From assembly GCF_016629525.1 (NCBI RefSeq), contig NZ_AP024269.1, positions 1,178,001-1,242,000 on the forward strand: a stretch of DNA of 64,000 bases, read 5' to 3'. The notes beneath the pieces were generated by a model. That model made no database searches and was not told where the DNA came from. It saw only the letters and a program-made list of their open reading frames with translations. The stretch comes from Kaistia sp. 32K (GTDB lineage Bacteria; Pseudomonadota; Alphaproteobacteria; Rhizobiales; Kaistiaceae). The position numbers and the translations under genes were made by a program. This document shows, piece by piece, positions 42,601-50,710 of this stretch; positions within the stretch are counted from its first letter, which is position 1, and each line of letters opens with the position of its first letter.

Positions 42601-43302
42601 ATGCGCATTCTCGTCGTCGAAAACTATCAAGCCACGTCGCTCGGCCTGATGCGGCCGGCGCTCGCCGCCGCCGGGGCGGTGATCGATGTCCGCCAGGCGC
42701 ATGAGGGCGATCCGCTGCCCGCGACGCCGGACGGCTATGACGCGATCATCGTGCTGGGCGGTGGCCAGAGCGCCGTCGACGACGAGACGCATCCCTATCT
42801 GCCGCGCCTCGCCAGCCTGATGCGCGCTTTTGGCGACGCCGACAAATCCGTGCTCGGCATCTGCCTCGGCTCGCAGATTCTGGCACGCGGCTATGGTGCC
42901 AGGAACATCCTCGACAGGCCGATCGAATTCGGCTGGCAGGCGGTGACGCCGACCGAGGCCGGGCGCGACGATCCCGTCGTCGGCGTGCTGGACGGGCCGT
43001 CGCCGCTGTTTCATTGGCATTCCGACACCTTTACCCTGCCGGAAGGCGCTGTGCATCTCGCCACCAGCGCGATGACGCCGCACCAGGCCTTCCGCATCGG
43101 CCGCGCCGTCTACGGCATCCAGTTCCATTTCGAGGCGGATACGGCGCTGGTGCGCGACTGGAACGAGGCCTTCGCGGATGTCGCGACGTCGATCGATCCC
43201 GACTGGACGACGCGCCACGCGCGGGAGGAGGGGCCGTTGGGCAGCCAGGCCGACGAAGCCGGCCGGGCGCTGGCCCGCGCCTGGATCGCGACGATCCGAT
43301 AG
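42601..43302 (+). CDS. Class I glutamine amidotransferase (GATase1) domain protein
   Basis: A 233-residue stand-alone GATase1 domain. The nucleophile is in VLGICLGSQILARGYGA (Cys about 84), with LGGGQSAVDDE upstream as the oxyanion region, and the His-Glu of the triad in YGIQFHFEADTALV (about 175-188). Such proteins, resembling the GuaA glutaminase half, can hydrolyse glutamine or gamma-glutamyl amides (for example PuuD-like roles). Partner synthetase not seen. The ATG lies 92 bp after the VOC gene; the frame upstream is a shadow of it. Confidence 0.85.
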   Translation: MRILVVENYQATSLGLMRPALAAAGAVIDVRQAHEGDPLPATPDGYDAIIVLGGGQSAVDDETHPYLPRLASLMRAFGDADKSVLGICLGSQILARGYGARNILDRPIEFGWQAVTPTEAGRDDPVVGVLDGPSPLFHWHSDTFTLPEGAVHLATSAMTPHQAFRIGRAVYGIQFHFEADTALVRDWNEAFADVATSIDPDWTTRHAREEGPLGSQADEAGRALARAWIATIR

Positions 43303-43398
43303 AGCGTTTTCGAGCGAAGTGGGCACCGGTTCGCGTTCAGAAAACGCGTTCAAACAAATAGTTAGGGCGTTTCATCGTTTCCACGAAATGATGTAACG
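43303..43398. repeat. Rhizobiales-type intergenic repeat
   Basis: The stretch starts GAGCGTTTTCGAGCGAAGTG, runs through CACCGGTTCGCG and AAAACGCGTTCAAACAAA and ends with GGGCGTTTCATCG and its near mirror. This composition is that of a short dispersed palindromic repeat common in Rhizobium, Brucella and relatives. It lies between the convergent GATase and DUF29 genes. Confidence 0.75.
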
Positions 43399-43406
43399 CC
43401 CTGGGA

Positions 43407-43871
43407 TCACGCGGGCAGGAAATCCGGGTCGCGCAGCTGTTCGATCGTCCAGGGGCACTCCGCCGGGAAGCTCTCGCGCGGCAGGCCGGTTTCGATGGCG
43501 GCCTCGCGGAGGGCATATCGATAGATGTCGGCGACGATCCAGCCCGCATCGGCCTTCAGGGAGCGGCTTCGCTTTTCGCGGCGTTCGATGTTGGCCCTCT
43601 CCCGGAAGATGGTGATCTCCCAAGACGACGAACGTTGCTCGGGTTGATGGTGCCATTTCAAGAGATGACTGATGACGAGGCGATAGGAGGACTCCAGCGC
43701 ATGCCGCTGTTCGCTTCCCATGTCCTCGAGCTCCTCGATCAGGTTGGGAAGGTCCACTTCGTTGATCCGCTTCTGTCGAAGCAGTTCGATCTGCTCCAGC
43801 AGCCAGAGGTTCAGATCGTCCTCATAGTCGGTCGGCGTCTCGTAGAGCGGCTTTTCCTTCGCAAGGCCCAT
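43407..43871 (-). CDS. DUF29 family protein
   Basis: A 154-residue soluble protein with the DUF29 pattern: DYEDDLNLWLLEQIELLR, then NLIEELEDMGSEQRHALESSYRLVISHLLKW and WEITIFRERANIER. The family is abundant in cyanobacteria and scattered in alphaproteobacteria, often near mobile DNA; function unknown. The ATG at 43871 follows GGAG; the longer frame upstream is the translated repeat cluster and is rejected. It lies between two blocks of intergenic repeats. Confidence 0.83.
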   Translation of the reverse strand: MGLAKEKPLYETPTDYEDDLNLWLLEQIELLRQKRINEVDLPNLIEELEDMGSEQRHALESSYRLVISHLLKWHHQPEQRSSSWEITIFRERANIERREKRSRSLKADAGWIVADIYRYALREAAIETGLPRESFPAECPWTIEQLRDPDFLPA

Positions 43872-43980
43872 GCGGTTTCTCCGGGGCGGCATCGGCATCG
43901 AATGGCGTATCATGCCACGGTTCGAGGACGGCGCCGAATCGTCCTCCGTGATCGCGCGTCCCTCCCGAGAACCCGGCGGA

Positions 43981-44254
43981 ATGGATCCCGGGTCAAGCCC
44001 GGGATGACGGCGAGCGGGGGGCTGGCGACGCGCTTCGACGACGAGGGCCTTCCTCGACCCTTCCCTGAGGGGGCTGTGAGCAAGCCTCCGTCCTCTCCCC
44101 ACCCTCCGCCGTCATCCCCGCGAAGGCGGGGATCCATACATCCGAGACCTCGGGCGTTTTGTGCATCCACCAACGCGGCGGAAATGGATCCCGGCTCGGA
44201 GGCCGGGATGACGGCGAGCGGGGGGTTGGCGACGCGTTTCGACGACAAGGGCTT
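43981..44254 (+). repeat. Two direct copies of a 70-bp repeat
   Basis: Copies at 43981-44052 and 44184-44254 share ATGGATCCCGG, then CCGGGATGACGGCGAGCGGG and a CTTCGACGAC block (TTTCGACGAC in the second). They differ mainly in a 6-8 bp loop between GGATCCCGG and CCGGGATGA, so each has a small hairpin at its start. They fill most of the 526-bp gap between the DUF29 and lldR-like genes. Confidence 0.75.
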
Positions 44255-44390
44255 CGCTGACGCGAAGCACCTCAGGATGATGGCGGAGCCGGTCGCCCTT
44301 TTGAGCGAGGCAGGAGGACACCGCCGTCTGCCCAACCTTCGCCGTCATCCCTGCGAAAGCAGGGATCCACCGATCCGACGCCTCGGCCGT
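44101..44390 (+). repeat. Two direct copies of a second, 55-bp repeat
   Basis: Copies at about 44101-44154 and 44335-44390 share GCCGTCATCCC, a short hairpin (CGCGAAGGCG or TGCGAAAGCA), GGGATCCA and an ATCCGA..CCTCGG tail. They alternate with the 70-bp repeat, giving an A-B-A-B array. The start of the B repeat is the reverse complement of part of A (GGGATGACGGC). Confidence 0.7.
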
Positions 44391-44397
44391 CCCGATC

Positions 44398-45195
44398 TTA
44401 CTCGCGCCGCACCGGCCGTTTCGCCGTTGCGCGTTCCTCGAACTGCATCAGCCGCAGCGTGCCGATCTCGGCGCGGGCGCCGGCCTCGGCCGCGTCCTTC
44501 ATCGAGGCGGCGACATAGCCGATGTGCTCGATCGCCGCCCGCCGCGCCGCCTCCGGCTCGCCGGCGCAGATAGCGTCGCGCAGCGCCTTGTGCTGGGCGA
44601 GCAACTGGTCGCGCGAGCCGGCCTGGCCGTAGAGCCGGCTGCGATTGTAGAACACGCCGTCGGCGAGCAGGCGGTAGCAGGCGCGCAGCACGTGGATGAT
44701 GACGATGTTGTGCGTCGCCTCGCCGATCGCCTGGTGGAACTCGACGTCGAGCGCCGCCTCGCGGCGGAAGTCCGCCTTGTCGTGCTCGGCCTCCATCGCC
44801 TCGATGATGCGGCTCAGAATGGTGCGGTCGGCCTCGGTGGCGCGCTCCGCCGCCATGGCCGCGGCGCTAGCCTCGATCTCGCGGCGGAATTCCAGATAGT
44901 CGCCACCTGCCTTGGGCGATTGCGCGATCAGGTCGACGATCGGCGCGGCGAAGATCGCGCCCTCGATCGCCGCCACATAAGTGCCGCCGCCGGGCCGGCT
45001 CTCCACCAGCCCACGCGCCTCCAGCGCCTTCAGGGCGTCGCGCAGGATCGGGCGCGACACGTCGAGCGTCGCCGACAGGTCGCGCTCGCCCGGCAGCTTG
45101 TCGCCGGGATGCAGCACGCCCTCCAGCACCAGCATCTCGATCTGTCGCGCCACCTCGTCGGCGGTCGCACGGGAAGGAATCGGTTGAAAGACCAT
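44398..45195 (-). CDS. GntR/FadR-family regulator (LldR-like)
   Basis: A 265-residue regulator: winged helix (residues 10-75; HPGDKLPGERDLSATLDVSR, then LKALEARGLVESRPGGGTYV) and a C-terminal FCD ligand domain (about 100-235) with FHQAIGEATHN and the metal-binding His residues in RRAAIEHIGYV. FadR-type regulators next to lldD usually respond to L-lactate, and this one is divergent from lldD, so LldR is the likely role. The ATG has no strong ribosome-binding site in front. The intergenic DNA carries a repeated TCAAGAAAT-GATC motif that may be its operator. Confidence 0.87.
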   Translation of the reverse strand: MVFQPIPSRATADEVARQIEMLVLEGVLHPGDKLPGERDLSATLDVSRPILRDALKALEARGLVESRPGGGTYVAAIEGAIFAAPIVDLIAQSPKAGGDYLEFRREIEASAAAMAAERATEADRTILSRIIEAMEAEHDKADFRREAALDVEFHQAIGEATHNIVIIHVLRACYRLLADGVFYNRSRLYGQAGSRDQLLAQHKALRDAICAGEPEAARRAAIEHIGYVAASMKDAAEAGARAEIGTLRLMQFEERATAKRPVRRE

Positions 45196-45229
45196 GCGGA
45201 AGAGCCTATCAGCAGAAATCAGGAAGTGG

Positions 45230-45282
45230 TCAAGAAATTGATCCAGTTAGCGGGTGGCACCCGCATTTCAAGAAATCAGATC
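45230..45282. promoter_or_regulatory. Repeated TCAAGAAAT..GATC motif, candidate LldR operator
   Basis: TCAAGAAAT occurs at 45230-45238 and 45268-45276, each followed by GATC (45240-45243 and 45279-45282), in the 103-bp gap between the divergent GntR and lldD genes. The 38-bp spacing is not a whole number of turns. Binding by the GntR protein is inferred. Confidence 0.35.
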
Positions 45283-45298
45283 AAATTGGAGCGGCGCC

Positions 45299-46444
45299 AT
45301 GGGCGGCTTGAAGGACGCAACGAGCATTGCAGACCTGAGATTGTTGGCGAAGCGCCGCGTGCCGCGCGCCTTCTTCGATTATGCCGATCGCGGCTCCTAC
45401 AATGAGGAAACGATCGACGCCAATTCGGCCGACTTCAAGGCGCTGAAGCTGCGCCAGCGCGTCATGGTCGACGTCTCCAACCGCTCGACCGAGGTGACGC
45501 TGCTTGGCGAGAAGTTCGCCTATCCCTTCGCCTTCGCCCCAACGGGCCTCACCGGCATGCAGCATGCCGATGGCGAGATCCTCGCGGCCAAGGCGTGCGA
45601 GAAGGCCAACATCCCGTTCGCGCTGTCGACCATGTCGATCTGCTCGATCGAGGACGTGGCGGCGGCGACCTCGCGGCCGTTCTGGTTCCAGCTCTACGTG
45701 ATGAAGAACCGCAATTTCGCCAAGCAGCTGGTCGAGCGCGCCATCGCCGCCAAGTGCTCGGCGCTGATCCTGACGCTTGACCTGCAGGTGCAGGGCCAGC
45801 GTCACCGCGACATCAAGAACGGTATGACGGTGCCGCCGCAGATCAAGCTGCACAACGTGCTCGATATGGCGACCAAGCTGCCGTGGGCATTCCAGGTGCT
45901 GGGTAGCAAGCACAAGACCTTCGGCAATCTGAACGGCGTCGAGGGCATGAGCGGCGTCAAGTCGCTGGGACAGTGGATCTCCGGCCAGTTCGATCCGGCG
46001 CTGAACTGGGACGACGTCGCCTGGATCCGCTCGATCTGGCCGGGCAAGCTGATCCTGAAGGGCGTGCTCGATGTCGGCGACGCGCAGAAGGCGGTCAGCA
46101 CCGGCGCCGACGCGATTGTCGTCTCCAACCATGGCGGCCGTCAGCTCGACGGCGCGCCGTCGGCGATCTCGCGCCTGCCGCGCATTGTCGACGCGGTCGG
46201 CAATCAGACCGAGATCCTGTTCGACAGCGGCATCCGCTCGGGTCAGGACGTGCTGCGCGCGCTGGCGCTCGGCGCCAAGGGCTGCATGATGGGCAAGGCC
46301 TTCCTGTTCGGCCTCGGGGCCGGCGGCGAGGCGGGCGTCTCCAAGGTGATCCAGATCGTCGGCAAGGAGCTCGACGTCTCGATGGCGCTGACCGGCCGCC
46401 GCACGCTGGCCGAGATCGACGACACGGTCATCGACCGGGGCTGA
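45299..46444 (+). CDS. lldD: L-lactate dehydrogenase (FMN-dependent)
   Basis: A 381-residue flavoprotein of the alpha-hydroxy-acid oxidase family. FDYADRGSYNEETIDANS (about residues 25-42) and the active-site signature VSNHGGRQLDGAPSAI, with the catalytic His and Arg (about 276-281), are diagnostic. It oxidises L-lactate to pyruvate and passes electrons to the quinone pool at the inner membrane. The start is ATG 45299 after TTGGAG. It is divergent from the LldR-like regulator. Mandelate or other 2-hydroxy acids are alternative substrates in this family, but length and neighbours favour lactate. Confidence 0.92.
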   Translation: MGGLKDATSIADLRLLAKRRVPRAFFDYADRGSYNEETIDANSADFKALKLRQRVMVDVSNRSTEVTLLGEKFAYPFAFAPTGLTGMQHADGEILAAKACEKANIPFALSTMSICSIEDVAAATSRPFWFQLYVMKNRNFAKQLVERAIAAKCSALILTLDLQVQGQRHRDIKNGMTVPPQIKLHNVLDMATKLPWAFQVLGSKHKTFGNLNGVEGMSGVKSLGQWISGQFDPALNWDDVAWIRSIWPGKLILKGVLDVGDAQKAVSTGADAIVVSNHGGRQLDGAPSAISRLPRIVDAVGNQTEILFDSGIRSGQDVLRALALGAKGCMMGKAFLFGLGAGGEAGVSKVIQIVGKELDVSMALTGRRTLAEIDDTVIDRG

Positions 46445-46485
46445 AAGGCTTCAGAGCTGACGCGCGGCGGCGATATCGCTGCGCG

Positions 46486-47415
46486 TCATCCCCGCGTCGG
46501 CGCGAGGATCGTCTCGAGCCCTTCGTCCCAATGCGGGCGTTCGCCATAGAGGCCGGCGAGATGGTTGATGAACAGGCGGACCTTGGCGGCGAGAAAGCGG
46601 CGGCTCGGATAGACTGCGTGGACGGCGACGTGCCGCGAGGCGCGGTAGGCCGGCAGCACCGTGGTGAGCCGCCCGGCGCGCAGGTCCGGCCCGACATCCC
46701 AGGTCGAGCGGAAGGCGATGCCGAGGCCGGCCAGCACGGCCTCGCGCACTACTTCGTTGGAGTTGGTCCGAAGCCTGCCCTCGACATGCACGGTGACCGG
46801 CCCGTCCGGCCCCTCCAGCCGCCACGGATCCTGGCTGGCGGTGGCGAGCAGCGAATGCTTATCGAGATCGGCGATCGTCTTCGGCGTGCCGTGTTCGGCG
46901 AGATAGGCCGGCGTCGCGCAGAGCACCCGGTGATTCGGCGCCAGTCGCCGCGCCACCAGGCTCGAATCCATCAGCTCGGCGATCCGGATCGATACGTCGA
47001 TGCCGTCCTTGATCAGGTCGACGAACTCGTCCGAGAGCACGAGATTGACGGTCAGGTCCGGATTGGCCGCCAGGAACGAGCCGAGATAGGGCGTGATGTG
47101 CAGGCGGCCGAAGGTGGTCGGCGCCGACACCTTGAGCGTGCCGCGGGCCACGTCGGAACGCCGGCTGACGAAGGATTCCGCCTCGTCGATCGAAGCCAGG
47201 ATCTGCACGACGCGGTCGTGAAAGCCGCGCCCCGCCTCGGTCAGTGCAATCTGCCGGGTCGTGCGCTGCAACAGGCGCGTGCCCAGCCGGTCCTCCAGCC
47301 GCTTCAGGCGCTTGGACACGACGGCGGGAGAAAGATCGAGCTCGCGCCCCGCCGCCGAAAGGCTTCCGGCGGTGACAACGCGGGCGAAGATCTCCATATC
47401 AGTGAGGGTGCTCAT
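46486..47415 (-). CDS. LysR-family regulator, divergent from glcDEF
   Basis: A 309-residue LysR protein of the CrgA/DsdC-like group. Winged helix in residues 1-60 (TDMEIFARVVTAGSLSAAGREL; SPAVVSKRLKRLEDRLG), effector domain from about 90 (GTLKVSAPTTFGRLHITPYL). It is divergent from glcD with a 126-bp gap, so it probably controls the glycolate genes, sensing glycolate or a related acid. No obvious T-N11-A site stands out. It is convergent with lldD, 41 bp away. Confidence 0.87.
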   Translation of the reverse strand: MSTLTDMEIFARVVTAGSLSAAGRELDLSPAVVSKRLKRLEDRLGTRLLQRTTRQIALTEAGRGFHDRVVQILASIDEAESFVSRRSDVARGTLKVSAPTTFGRLHITPYLGSFLAANPDLTVNLVLSDEFVDLIKDGIDVSIRIAELMDSSLVARRLAPNHRVLCATPAYLAEHGTPKTIADLDKHSLLATASQDPWRLEGPDGPVTVHVEGRLRTNSNEVVREAVLAGLGIAFRSTWDVGPDLRAGRLTTVLPAYRASRHVAVHAVYPSRRFLAAKVRLFINHLAGLYGERPHWDEGLETILAPTRG

Positions 47416-47541
47416 TTGCGATCATACTGGCAAAAGAAAGGGGCGATTTTCAATCCTGCGGAAAGGATGTTGTTTTCCAGGCCAGCTTGGGTACAAAACC
47501 GTCCGCGCTTAGATTGTTTCTGAAGTGGGAGGGAGGTCGCC

Positions 47542-48975
47542 ATGTCCGCGATAGAGATTCCGAAGCCGGATCCCGGCATTCTCGCGCGTCGGGATGCGAT
47601 TCTTGCCGGTCTCGCCGCCTTGGTACCACCAACCTCCCTGATCACCGAGGAGGATGAGCGCCGCGCCTTCGATACGGACGCGCTCACCGCCTATCGCCGC
47701 ATCCCGCTCGCGGTCGTGCTTCCGGAAACCACCGAGCAGGTTTCCAAGGTGTTAACATTCCTGAACCAGCAGGGCGTCAAGGTCGTCGCGCGCGGCGCCG
47801 GCACGTCGCTGGCCGGCGGGGCCATCCCGAGCGAGGACGCCGTCGTGCTCGGCGTCTCGAAGATGAACCGCATCCTCGATGTCGACACCGACAACCGGAC
47901 GATCCGCGTCGAGGCGGGCGTCACCAATCTCGGCGTCACCGGCGCTGTCTCCCATCTCGGCTTCTTCTACGCGCCCGATCCGTCGAGCCAGCTCGCCTGC
48001 ACCATCGCCGGCAACATCGCCATGAACTCCGGCGGCGCGCATTGCCTGAAATACGGCGTCACCACCAACAATGTGCTGGGCGTCAAGATCGTCATGATCG
48101 ACGGCACCGTGCTGGAGATCGGCGGCGCGCATCTCGATGCGCCGGGCTACGATTTGCTCGGCCTGATCGTCGGATCGGAGGGGCAGCTCGGCATCGTCAC
48201 CGAGGCGACGCTCCGTATCCTGCCGCTCGCCGAAGGCGCGCGCCCGATGCTGATGGGCTTCCAGTCGGCCGAGGACGCCGGCGCCTGCGTCGCCGCGATC
48301 ATCGCCTCGGGCATCATTCCGGTCGCGATCGAATATATGGACCGGCCGGCGATCAAGGTCTGCGAGGCCTTCGCCCATGCCGGCTATCCGCTTGACGTCG
48401 AGGCGCTGCTGATCATCGAGGTGGAGGGATCCGAAGCCGAGATCGAGGATCTGATCGGCCGCATCACCAAGATCGCCGCCGATTTCAACCCTTCGGGCCT
48501 GCGCATCTCGCAGTCGGAAGCGGAGAGCGCCGCGATCTGGAAGGGCCGCAAGTCCGCCTTCGGCGCCATGGGCCGGCTCGCCGACTATATCTGCATGGAC
48601 GGCACCATCCCGACCGGCCAGCTCTCGGCGGTGCTGACCGGCATCGCCAGGATTTGCGACGGCTACGGGCTGCGCGTCTCCAACATATTCCATGCCGGCG
48701 ACGGCAATCTGCACCCGCTCGTCCTCTTCAACGCCAATGATCCGGACGAACAGGACAAGGCCGAGCGCTGCGGCGAGGACATCCTGAAGCTCTGCGTCGA
48801 TCTCGGCGGCTGCCTCACCGGTGAGCACGGCGTCGGCATCGAGAAGCGCGATCTGATGACCTACCAGTTCAACACCATCGATCTCGACCAGCAAATGCGG
48901 GTGAAGAGCGCGCTCGATCCGCAATGGCTGCTCAATCCGCACAAGGTGTTCCCGCTTCAAGGGCGCCCGGTCTGA
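47542..48975 (+). CDS. glcD: Glycolate oxidase subunit GlcD (FAD-linked oxidase)
   Basis: A 477-residue FAD protein: PCMH-type FAD domain (about 50-220) with ARGAGTSLAGGAIPS and CTIAGNIAMNSGGAHCLKYG, and a C-terminal FAD-oxidase domain ending with the metal-site block FHAGDGNLHPLVLFN and LTGEHGVGIEKRDLM. With GlcE and GlcF it oxidises glycolate (and often D-lactate) to glyoxylate, donating electrons to the membrane. The ATG follows GGGAGG. glcE begins 34 bp downstream. Confidence 0.92.
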   Translation: MSAIEIPKPDPGILARRDAILAGLAALVPPTSLITEEDERRAFDTDALTAYRRIPLAVVLPETTEQVSKVLTFLNQQGVKVVARGAGTSLAGGAIPSEDAVVLGVSKMNRILDVDTDNRTIRVEAGVTNLGVTGAVSHLGFFYAPDPSSQLACTIAGNIAMNSGGAHCLKYGVTTNNVLGVKIVMIDGTVLEIGGAHLDAPGYDLLGLIVGSEGQLGIVTEATLRILPLAEGARPMLMGFQSAEDAGACVAAIIASGIIPVAIEYMDRPAIKVCEAFAHAGYPLDVEALLIIEVEGSEAEIEDLIGRITKIAADFNPSGLRISQSEAESAAIWKGRKSAFGAMGRLADYICMDGTIPTGQLSAVLTGIARICDGYGLRVSNIFHAGDGNLHPLVLFNANDPDEQDKAERCGEDILKLCVDLGGCLTGEHGVGIEKRDLMTYQFNTIDLDQQMRVKSALDPQWLLNPHKVFPLQGRPV

Positions 48976-49009
48976 TGCCCGATATTCTGCCCTTCCAGGA
49001 AGCATGCCG

Positions 49010-50182
49010 ATGACGTCGATCCTTCTCCCCGATACCGAGGCCGAGATCGAGGCGATCGTGCATGAGGCGGCGCAGTCGCGCAGCCCGCTGGCGATCCATG
49101 GTGGAGGCTCGCGGCCGATCGGCGGCATCGTCCATGCGCACCGGACGCTGTCGACCCAGCAGATGACCGGCATCACCCTCTACGAGCCGTCCGAGCTCGT
49201 GCTCTCGGCCCGCGCCGGCACGCCGCTCGCCTTGATCCAGGAAACGCTCGCCGCCAACCGCCAGCGCCTGCCGTTCGAGCCGATCGACTATCGCCACCTG
49301 CTCGGCAATCACGGCACCCCGACGATCGGCGGCATGACCGCCTCCAACAGCTCGGGCCCGCGCCGCATCCACTCCGGCGCGGCGCGTGACGCGCTGATCG
49401 GCATCCGCGCCACGACCGGGCGGGGCGAGACGATCAAGTCCGGCGGCCGGGTGATGAAGAACGTCACCGGCTATGATTTCGTCAAGCTGATGGCCGGTTC
49501 CTGGGGCACCCTCGGCGTGCTGACCGAGGTGACCTACAAGCTGCTGCCGGAGGTCGAGACGGAAGTCACCCTGCTGCTCTCCGGCCTTTCGGCGGAGCGC
49601 GCCGTCGCGGCGATGACGGCAGCTCTCGCGACGCCGTTCGAGGTGACGGGAGCCGCGCATCTGCCGGCCGGTGATGGCGCGCCGTCGCGCACCGTGCTTC
49701 GGATCGAGGGCTTCGATGCGTCCGTGACCTATCGCACCGCCCGTCTCGAAGGCCTGCTGCGGCCGTTCGGGTCGTTCGAGACGCTGGGGCTCGAGGCGTC
49801 GCGCGTGCTGTGGAAGTCGATCCGCGACGTGGAAGCGCTGGAAACGCCGCACGACGCGGCCATCTGGCGGATCTCGGTCCGGCCGAGCGACGGCCCGGAA
49901 GTGGGCGCGAAGCTCGAGGCGGCGCTGGGCAGCCGGCTGCTCTATGACTGGGCCGGCGGTTTGATCTGGGCGAGCGCCCCGGCAGATGGCGATGGCGGCG
50001 CGGCGGTCGTGCGCGCGGCGGTCGGCGCCGTCGGTGGTCATGCTTTGCTGGTGCGCGGTTCGCCGACGCTGCGGGCGAGCGTGCCGGTCTTCCAGCCGGA
50101 AGCGCCGGCGGTGGCCGAGATGTCGCGCCGCATCCGCGCGACCTTCGATCCGGCCGGCATCCTCAATCCCGGGCGGATGTGA
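49010..50182 (+). CDS. glcE: Glycolate oxidase subunit GlcE (FAD-binding)
   Basis: A 390-residue protein with a single PCMH FAD domain (about residues 10-180): AIHGGGSRPIGG, ITLYEPSELVLSARAGTPL, GNHGTPTIGGMTASNSSGP and GRVMKNVTGYDFVKLMAGSWG. It lacks the large C-terminal domain of GlcD, as expected for GlcE. The ATG at 49010 is chosen because AGGAAG lies seven bases upstream; another ATG six bases earlier is too close to that site. It follows glcD closely, but glcF is separated from it by 528 bp containing a gene on the other strand. Confidence 0.91.
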   Translation: MTSILLPDTEAEIEAIVHEAAQSRSPLAIHGGGSRPIGGIVHAHRTLSTQQMTGITLYEPSELVLSARAGTPLALIQETLAANRQRLPFEPIDYRHLLGNHGTPTIGGMTASNSSGPRRIHSGAARDALIGIRATTGRGETIKSGGRVMKNVTGYDFVKLMAGSWGTLGVLTEVTYKLLPEVETEVTLLLSGLSAERAVAAMTAALATPFEVTGAAHLPAGDGAPSRTVLRIEGFDASVTYRTARLEGLLRPFGSFETLGLEASRVLWKSIRDVEALETPHDAAIWRISVRPSDGPEVGAKLEAALGSRLLYDWAGGLIWASAPADGDGGAAVVRAAVGAVGGHALLVRGSPTLRASVPVFQPEAPAVAEMSRRIRATFDPAGILNPGRM

Positions 50183-50254
50183 GCCATGGTCGCGGCCGCA
50201 ACAGGAACGGGATGGCCGCCGGCGCTCAGGGGCGCCGGGGCCGGCCTTTCGGCC

Positions 50255-50590
50255 CTACTCGGTGAAGCGGACGACGCCCACTTCGCAGACGTCGATGCCC
50301 TCGACGGTTGCTTCGCTGTCGTCGACGAAGACGCCCTTGAAGTCGAATTTGCAGTAGCCGCTGCCGTCATCCATGTTGATGGTGACCGAGCCGCCGGCCG
50401 GAACCTGATCGTCGCCGAGGATGTCCTCTTCCCAGTCGGCGGAGCCGACATTGGAAGCGTAGAACTGGTCGAGATCGCTGCTGGTCTCGTTGATGATCTT
50501 GACCTTGCGGTTTTCCGCGTTGGCCGCGCCTGCGAGAACGAGCGAAGAGACGACAACCGCGCCGACGGCCGTCCAAAGACGAAACTGCAT
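50255..50590 (-). CDS. Small exported protein inside the glc locus
   Basis: A 111-residue protein with a clear signal peptide (MQFRLWTAVGAVVVSSLVLA, cleavage after about GAANA). The mature part, KVKIINETSSDLDQFYAS and SADWEEDILGDDQVPAG, has two Cys (GYCKFDF and GIDVCEVG) likely forming a disulfide. Similar small periplasmic proteins occur in Hyphomicrobiales without a proven function; some are misnamed after other genes. The ATG follows GGGGAA. It is antisense within the gap between glcE and glcF. I cannot link it to glycolate use. Confidence 0.8.
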   Translation of the reverse strand: MQFRLWTAVGAVVVSSLVLAGAANAENRKVKIINETSSDLDQFYASNVGSADWEEDILGDDQVPAGGSVTINMDDGSGYCKFDFKGVFVDDSEATVEGIDVCEVGVVRFTE

Positions 50591-50710
50591 AGAACTTCCC
50601 CTGGGTGCGCCGACGAGATGTCGGGCTCGCCGCCAATGCCAGATGCATTCAGGGCGTGCAAGCCGGATTGTGCACCCTCCAAAACCCCGCCCGCGGCGGC
50701 AGAGTGATCC

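Noticed and set aside
43872..44397. Alternating short repeats as a possible CRISPR array
   Set aside because: There are only two copies of each of two different repeats, with unequal spacing and no cas genes nearby.
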